Assembly (NCBI GenBank): GCA_031556035.1
Contig: JAVBTT010000006.1
Span: 45,655 to 109,654 of the forward strand
Origin: JAVBTT01 sp031556035
Lineage (GTDB): Bacteria; Bacillota; Clostridia; Oscillospirales; UBA929
DNA length: 64,000 nt
Direction: 5' to 3'
Under the pieces are notes generated by a model. It was not told the origin of the DNA and searched no databases. It worked only from the letters and a program-made list of their open reading frames with translations. Positions 60,243-64,000 of this stretch are shown piece after piece. The stretch's first letter is position 1; each line of letters starts with the position of its first letter. The translations under genes were made by a program, and so were the position numbers.

Positions 60243-62837
60243 ATGCGCGACGTAAAAACCAGATTCCTGTCCCTGCTGCTGGCCGCGGCGCTGCTGCTGG
60301 CCGCGAACGGAGGGGCCCTCGCGGCGGGTCTGCCGGACACCCTCGGGCTCGACTGCGACGAGGCCGTATCCGGGCTCATTGAGGTCGGCGTGGTCGGAGG
60401 CTGGCCGGACGGTACATACAAGCCGGAGAGGCTTCTCACCCGCGCGGAGGCGGCGCAGATGATGTTCACGGCGTTTGGCCTGACTGCGGATCAGGCTTGG
60501 CCTGTTCCTGCGGATGTCAAGGGACACTGGGCCGAGTCCGCCGTCAGCGCCTGTCTGGCCAGCGGTGTATTTTCCGTTGACGCCGTCGGTCTGTTTGTCC
60601 CGGGCGGCGAGGTCTCTTACGGGGAGCTGTGCGGTTATCTGCTCGGGGGGCTGGTCATCGGCGGCGCCGCTGTCGACGTTCAGCGCGCGGTATCGCTGGC
60701 CGGGGAGCTCGGGATAGGCGCGGGCGTTCAGGCCACAGACGGGCCTGTCACCAGGGGCGTGGCCTCTATTATGCTCTACAACGCCATCCGCCTGCCCTTT
60801 GTCGACCGGGTTGGGGACGCTTTTATAAAGAGAACCGACGGCGTCACCCGGCAGGGCATACTCAGGGGCAAAATGGCCCTGGAGTCGGGAGACACGCTGC
60901 GCAGCTTCGCGCTGGCGGCCTACTATGAGGACAATATGATAAACGCCGCGAGCCTTGCGGCTGAGCCGGCAGCCTATCTGTGGAGCGCCTCCTACGGCGC
61001 CTTTGTTCCCGCAAGGGCTTCGCTTGAGGCGGTAAAATACAACTTCGTCATGGTGCGCGACACGGACGGCGACAAGCTTGGCGACGCGCTGTTCATCGTA
61101 AATCGGGCGGACAGTGAAAAATATTGGGATTCCAAGGCTGTGTACAAGGATCCGCGCGGCGCGGAGGACAGGGCCTATGAGGGAACCTGGTCCAACGGGT
61201 ACAACATCCCCTTCGGAGAGCGGCTTATCGGCTTCGCGGATGAGGAGGGATATCTCGACTTCTCAGGCGCGGCAATGGACTACCACAACATAGCCGCCCC
61301 CGGAGACATGTCGGCCTCAACCTATTATCCCACCTACGACTGGTACAATTCCACCGGAACCGATACCCTAACAATGCTGACCGGCTTTAAGACCATCCAG
61401 CAGACCACCGGCTGGGCCTGCGGGGTGACAAGCGCGCTGATGACGATGGACTGGTTCGGGCTGCGGGGCGATCTCAACGAGCTCGATCTCGGGGCGCTGC
61501 GCAACACGAAGGAGAAGTACGGCGCGTACCGCTGGGGCAGCTCCACCGACGTCAAGATGCTCCTCAACGTCTTCTCGGCCATCAATGAGATGGAGGGCAG
61601 GGAGGTCTGGCGCTGGGAATCCACCTACGACTTTGTGGACGCGGACGGAAACCTCAGCGACGAGTACCTCAGCACCGGGTGGATTCAGGGGATGCTTGCC
61701 CAGGGACGCCCGATAATGGTCGGCTGGAACAGCTTCGGCGGGCACTGGCAGGTCATCATCGGCTATGACGGCATGGGCACCGAGAACACCGCCGACGACG
61801 TGCTGATCCTCGCCGACCCCTACGACACCACCGACCACCGCAACGACGGTGTCAACATCCAGTCCTACCAGAGGCTGTACTACGACTGGACCCAGAACTT
61901 TGACCGCGATTTCGGCAGGGACAAGGGCTTCGGCATGACGGTGATGTTCGCCCCATATCCGGTTGTGCGGGACGAATACAAGCCCGTGTCCGGAAAGGGG
62001 CTGGCCGTTAAGAAGGGCGAGTTCAAAAACCGCACAGTCACCAGGGACGCGGCGTTGATCCCCTATGGCGACACCGCGAAGGATTTGGCGGCGTCGGACT
62101 ACAAATATGCCAAGGAGCAGGCCGGCTCAAACGGCATGGCCGGCCCCGCCAGCAGCGACTATATGCACATGTTCGAATGCGCCCTATCCCCCTACTACCC
62201 GGTATTCGACTTCTTCGGCGGCGAGGGGCTGAGCGGCAGCCTGACCCTTCTGAAGGGGTTCAAGACCTCCCAGCAGGCCTCCGAGTGGACATGCGGCCCC
62301 GCCTCCGCGCGCATGGTTCTCAACTGGTTCGGCGAAATGGGGAGCCGCTCCGAGTTCGCCCTCGCCCATCTGCGCGAGAACGACAAAGAGGGCGCGACCA
62401 CCCTGGACGGTATGGCTCAGATATTTGAGGGACTCAGCGCCGCCGGGCAGAGCTGGGGCCTGCTCACGACCGACGACATGGACGAGGACGGCAGTATCGG
62501 CCAGTACAACCTTTACGAAGGCGCATCCTACGGCGGGCTTATCCCGTACTGCCTGAAAAACGGCATTCCGATCATGATCGGCTGGAACGAGTGGGGCGGC
62601 CACTGGCAGGTGATCATTGGCTACGACGACATGGGCACCGAGGAGACACAGGACGATGTTCTGATCCTCGCCGACCCCTACGACACCACAGACCACGTCC
62701 AGGACGGCTATGTGGTAGAATCCTTTGAGCGGCTGGTGTACGGCTGGGGAGCCGCGTTCGACGAGCGCGGAAGCGAGGTGTTCGTCATCGCCGCGCCCCA
62801 GGCGAAGCTTGCCGCGGCGGGGCTGCTTAACAAGTAA
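60243..62837 (+). CDS. Exported SLH protein with two C39-like cysteine peptidase domains
   Basis: The 864-residue protein has a signal peptide, SLH motifs (about 30-190, for example LLTRAEAAQMMFTAFGL), a linker region, and two papain-like C39 domains. Domain 1 has Cys393 in GWACGVTSALMTMDWFG and His501 in GGHWQVIIGYDGMGTE; domain 2 has Cys684 in WTCGPASARMVLNWFG and His787 in GGHWQVIIGYDDMGTE. Each is followed by LADPYDTTDH, likely with the third catalytic residue. The two copies are clearly duplicated. C39-like domains cleave peptides, often at double glycine; no ABC transporter is fused. The substrate is unknown. A terminator follows at 62852. Confidence 0.9.
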   Translation: MRDVKTRFLSLLLAAALLLAANGGALAAGLPDTLGLDCDEAVSGLIEVGVVGGWPDGTYKPERLLTRAEAAQMMFTAFGLTADQAWPVPADVKGHWAESAVSACLASGVFSVDAVGLFVPGGEVSYGELCGYLLGGLVIGGAAVDVQRAVSLAGELGIGAGVQATDGPVTRGVASIMLYNAIRLPFVDRVGDAFIKRTDGVTRQGILRGKMALESGDTLRSFALAAYYEDNMINAASLAAEPAAYLWSASYGAFVPARASLEAVKYNFVMVRDTDGDKLGDALFIVNRADSEKYWDSKAVYKDPRGAEDRAYEGTWSNGYNIPFGERLIGFADEEGYLDFSGAAMDYHNIAAPGDMSASTYYPTYDWYNSTGTDTLTMLTGFKTIQQTTGWACGVTSALMTMDWFGLRGDLNELDLGALRNTKEKYGAYRWGSSTDVKMLLNVFSAINEMEGREVWRWESTYDFVDADGNLSDEYLSTGWIQGMLAQGRPIMVGWNSFGGHWQVIIGYDGMGTENTADDVLILADPYDTTDHRNDGVNIQSYQRLYYDWTQNFDRDFGRDKGFGMTVMFAPYPVVRDEYKPVSGKGLAVKKGEFKNRTVTRDAALIPYGDTAKDLAASDYKYAKEQAGSNGMAGPASSDYMHMFECALSPYYPVFDFFGGEGLSGSLTLLKGFKTSQQASEWTCGPASARMVLNWFGEMGSRSEFALAHLRENDKEGATTLDGMAQIFEGLSAAGQSWGLLTTDDMDEDGSIGQYNLYEGASYGGLIPYCLKNGIPIMIGWNEWGGHWQVIIGYDDMGTEETQDDVLILADPYDTTDHVQDGYVVESFERLVYGWGAAFDERGSEVFVIAAPQAKLAAAGLLNK

Positions 62838-63330
62838 CAATTAAAGCATAAGAGACCCCCGCCTTCCGGCGGGGGTCTCAGGCTGTAGACAAAGTCCGCA
62901 CCCTCCGTCCTTTTTCACTTTTGAGCGTCGAGCCTGACGCCGGAGGCGGCAGGTTCTTGCTTGACCGCAAGAGTGAAAAAGCTTGATATTCTAGGTTTTC
63001 CCGAATTCACTTCGGGAAAACCGTTCTCTGTAAGCCGCCTCAGCGGCGACAGCTTGCCCTCGTTTTCGATGACAAACTGTAGTTTGTCATCGGTCTGACC
63101 CCCGCCTCCCGGCCAATGTCATTAAGATAAGAGTCAGTTTTCCAAAACTGGCTCTTATCTTCTTTGTTTAGGCAAAATCTCCGTTAAGTTTGTCTTTAAC
63201 GAAGCAAAAAAGCACGGCTGTAGCAGACTTTATCTAATGTGTTATCAAACAAACTGCCTTGATTCGTGTATGGACGCAGCACAATCAGACAAGAGCATTC
63301 CCCTTGTCTGTTTATTACTCTATTATCTTG
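62838..63330. other. Spacer: terminator, family A copy A5, AT-rich stretch
   Basis: 62852-62879 is a perfect hairpin GAGACCCCCGCC / GGCGGGGGTCTC, ending the SLH/C39 gene. 62888-63099 is family A copy A5 on the minus strand. 63124-63161 is a second strong hairpin AAGATAAGAGTCAGTTTT / AAAACTGGCTCTTATCTT, which may terminate or mark an insertion boundary. The rest is AT-rich and may belong to the IS element; its terminal inverted repeat cannot be fixed from one end. Confidence 0.7.
62888..63099 (-). repeat. Family A repeat A5
   Basis: Minus-strand copy of the element at 6851-7062. It has the fully paired GGTTTTCCCGAA / TTCGGGAAAACC stem of A4 but the long distal loop (GCGGTCAAGCAAGAACCTGC) of A1-A3, so it combines features of both variants. 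Confidence 0.82.
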
Positions 63331-64000
63331 TTAGGCCGCCACGCGGTACAGGAAGCTGACAAAGGCTTTTGCCCTAAACTTCCGCCTATCTTGCCGCCCG
63401 GCCCTAATCGGTTCGGAGTTTTGATTTATCTTTTGCAGAAGTACGTCGCCGGTTAATTTGTGCGAGAAAAACTCTTTACACAACTGAATTGCTACGTTAA
63501 AGTTCACTTGATATGTATACTCATTCTTCGTTTTCTGCTTGATAATCACTTTTGTGCTTATGCGGCTACAGAAGTTATACATGATGAAATGGGCATAAAC
63601 CTCTTGCAGCACGGAGTCCTCGTTTTTCGCGTGAAGATGCACCAAGCCATTGGAATATTTCAGTTCGCGAAACGATGTCTCAATCCCCCAACGCGTGTGA
63701 TAAAGCTCTTTGATGTCCTCAGTCGAAAACTCTTCCGGCGTCAAAGACGTTATGATAGTTTCATAATTTTCAGGATTGTCCTCAATCCGCCAATATTTGT
63801 CGGGTTTGTTGTTTATCATGAAGCGGACAACACGCAGTCGCATTTGGTATGGTGAGGGAAAATCCCAACGTCCAATGGATGTTTTTGGACTGTTTGTTTT
63901 GCCCTGTTTGCTGCCGGTCTGAATGAATATTCGGTTGTTATCTTTGTCTTCTTTCTTCTGTGAGGTGGTGATGCACGGGTCGATAAAAGTATCCAATGTG
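63331..64000 (-). mobile_element. IS4-type transposase, 5' part outside window
   Basis: The frame runs from the right edge to a stop at 63331. It contains the IS4 signature Y-(2)-R-(3)-E-(6)-K as YHTRWGIETSFRELK, the glutamate of the DDE triad. The first DDE aspartate would lie beyond the right edge, and the second may be in the upstream part of the fragment. Codons are AT-rich compared with neighbours, as expected for a recent insertion. It is transcribed leftward. Confidence 0.87.

Overview
The window looks like the replication-origin region of a GC-rich, spore-forming, anaerobic member of the Clostridia. The origin block is dnaA, dnaN, recF, remB-like, gyrB, with a DnaA-box cluster between dnaA and dnaN. 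The clostridial reading rests on a GerA-type spore germinant receptor operon, an [FeFe]-hydrogenase-like sensor module, a flavodiiron protein, S-layer homology (SLH) exported proteins, the ProS type without an editing insert, and strong Shine-Dalgarno (SD) sequences with several TTG starts. The genus cannot be fixed from the sequence alone; an Oscillospiraceae-like lineage is my inference. Both window edges (1-360 and about 63100-64000) are clearly more AT-rich than the rest.

Layout, left to right. 1-228 is the start of an AT-rich membrane protein that runs off the edge. 454-6676 holds an exported WG-repeat/SLH protein and the gerA-type operon (A subunit, C subunit, small two-helix protein, B subunit). 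7139-9280 is a three-gene hydrogenase-like sensor operon. 9573-10806 has a small triple-repeat cysteine protein, a perfect parS palindrome and a Noc-type ParB-family gene. 11360-22407 is a plus-strand block: SLH phosphodiester glycosidase, alpha/beta hydrolase, MurF, Ddl, M3 peptidase and a QueG-like/nitroreductase fusion. 22404-25245 carries a radical SAM protein and a chemoreceptor. 25308-31410 is gyrB to dnaA with oriC. 31714-38054 has proS, a flavodiiron protein, a DUF421/DUF4363 pair, Cu/Zn superoxide dismutase and an AI-2E-type transporter. 38821-44733 has gyrA, an HD protein, rnhA and nifS/nifU-like genes. 44916-48275 is a leftward operon: an overlooked 50-residue gene that seems to start with ATT, a FolT-like ECF S component, mnmG and rsmG. 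48572-52637 is rpsO-pnp-M16 peptidase. 52697-62837 has a dipeptidase, a zincin, a lipid kinase, a divergent XRE/deacetylase versus NfeD/flotillin locus with matching operators, and an SLH protein with two C39-type peptidase domains. An IS4-type transposase is cut by the right edge.

The main unexplained structure is in the spacers. At least two families of dispersed, strongly structured repeats fill nearly every long intergenic gap. One family (called B here) begins with AGAAGAGCGGAGCC, and its first base or two form part of the stop codon of many unrelated genes. Its internal stem changes sequence between copies while keeping base pairing. The other (A, about 210 bp, five copies) has several hairpins, also with paired changes. 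Shorter C, D and E palindromic repeats are nested with them. In RNase HI and MnmG the B repeat is translated into the same C-terminal peptide.

Functionally, the window combines chromosome replication and segregation (DnaA, DnaN, RecF, GyrA/B, Noc, parS), cell-wall precursor synthesis (MurF, Ddl), RNA processing and translation (RsmG, MnmG, PNPase, S15, ProS, RNase HI), Fe-S assembly, oxygen defence (flavodiiron protein, SOD), and surface/sporulation functions.
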